Shown piece after piece: positions 54,820 to 55,072 of a DNA stretch of 55,072 nt. Location of the stretch: the NCBI GenBank assembly GCA_903871805.1, contig CAIQIE010000142.1, positions 1 to 55,072 on the forward strand, in the 5' to 3' direction. Within the stretch, counting starts at the first letter, position 1, and each line of letters begins with the position of its first letter. The translations under genes were made by a program, and so were the position numbers. The notes below the pieces were generated by a model. That model was given only the letters and a program-made list of their open reading frames with translations, ran no database searches and was not told where the DNA came from. Source of the stretch: an uncultured Planctomycetaceae bacterium. Lineage in GTDB: Bacteria > Planctomycetota > Planctomycetia > Planctomycetales > Planctomycetaceae.

Positions 54820-55072
54820 GTTACTTTGGTGGGGATCCTGAACACAATTCAAGCGTAGTTGTCATAAAACGATATCGCTTTCCACGTGTCTTCCGCTTTT
54901 ATCGAGCATTTGTCGACCAAAAGCGTGGTAACAGTCTGGCTCTCGATACAGTCGAGGCAACTCTGTACGCGGATCCTGGCTTGACAGAAACGTCATAGCA
55001 AAGCGTTGCACCTGAGTTGCGGGCGGTGGGTTTTCTGTCTTTTGAGCATCCACCGGCAGCAACACGGTGAAC

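Noticed and set aside
54753..54998. An 81-residue frame after the M16 peptidase
   Set aside because: It runs through the terminator-like hairpin and has no similarity to a known protein.

Overview
The window reads as a chromosomal segment of a member of the Planctomycetota, probably Planctomycetales. The case rests on gene content: a propeller/HEAT/cytochrome c protein with the PVC-type heme-binding C-terminus, a fused aroD-aroE gene, a HTTM (gamma-carboxylase-like) membrane protein with its small partner, leucine-rich repeats of the GLAHL type, the C-terminus of a giant matrixin-like surface protein, and many short palindromic intergenic repeats. Genes are spaced, strands switch often, and Shine-Dalgarno sequences are mostly weak.

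Layout. 1-588: a 248-bp tandem repeat at the left edge. 589-5647 (minus): ROK sugar kinase, ppx/gppA-like and ppk1, apparently one polyphosphate operon. 5.9-10.6 kb: OsmC-like protein, PP2C phosphatase with a membrane segment, stand-alone LuxR-type regulator, exported transglutaminase-like protein. 11.1-16.7 kb (plus): argC, aroDE, aroK, prepilin peptidase (start overlaps aroK stop) and a two-TM protein of unknown function. 17.1-17.9 kb: tRNA-Leu(UAG) with a strong hairpin, then a dense cluster of REP-like palindromes. 17.9-23.8 kb: a groEL paralogue without GGM tail, an exported alpha/beta hydrolase, a PmtA-like methyltransferase, a GT4 glycosyltransferase and a DUF2200 protein. 23.8-24.7 kb: intergenic region with a 139-bp MITE-like element. 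24.7-33.6 kb: HTTM pair, coaD with a potentially structured leader, a thioredoxin-like protein, a zinc-ribbon coiled-coil protein, a PdeM-like phosphoesterase, trmB, cdd and an exported LRR/coiled-coil protein. 34.0-38.0 kb: hisD, a decayed IS1182-type transposase and the truncated matrixin-like protein it is fused to. 38.0-42.2 kb: aldo/keto reductase, surE, prs, and a convergent ftsW/rodA-type gene overlapping the prs 3' end. 42.9-47.4 kb (minus): FAH-family hydrolase and sdhCAB with a cytochrome b558-type anchor. 47.7-54.7 kb: PVC heme-domain protein, an unrecognised protein and an M16 peptidase with a Gly/Arg-rich insert.

Most of the window is housekeeping: amino-acid biosynthesis (argC, aroDE, aroK, hisD), nucleotide and cofactor supply (prs, cdd, coaD, surE), respiration (sdhCAB), polyphosphate and cell-wall growth. 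The parts worth a second look are the HTTM pair, the ROK kinase inside the polyphosphate operon, the palindromic repeat clusters, the coaD leader, and the IS/matrixin junction. I saw no CRISPR array, prophage or recognisable defence island. Starts were often moved to an internal ATG where the longer reading frame had no family similarity or began with GTG/TTG; these choices are stated per gene.
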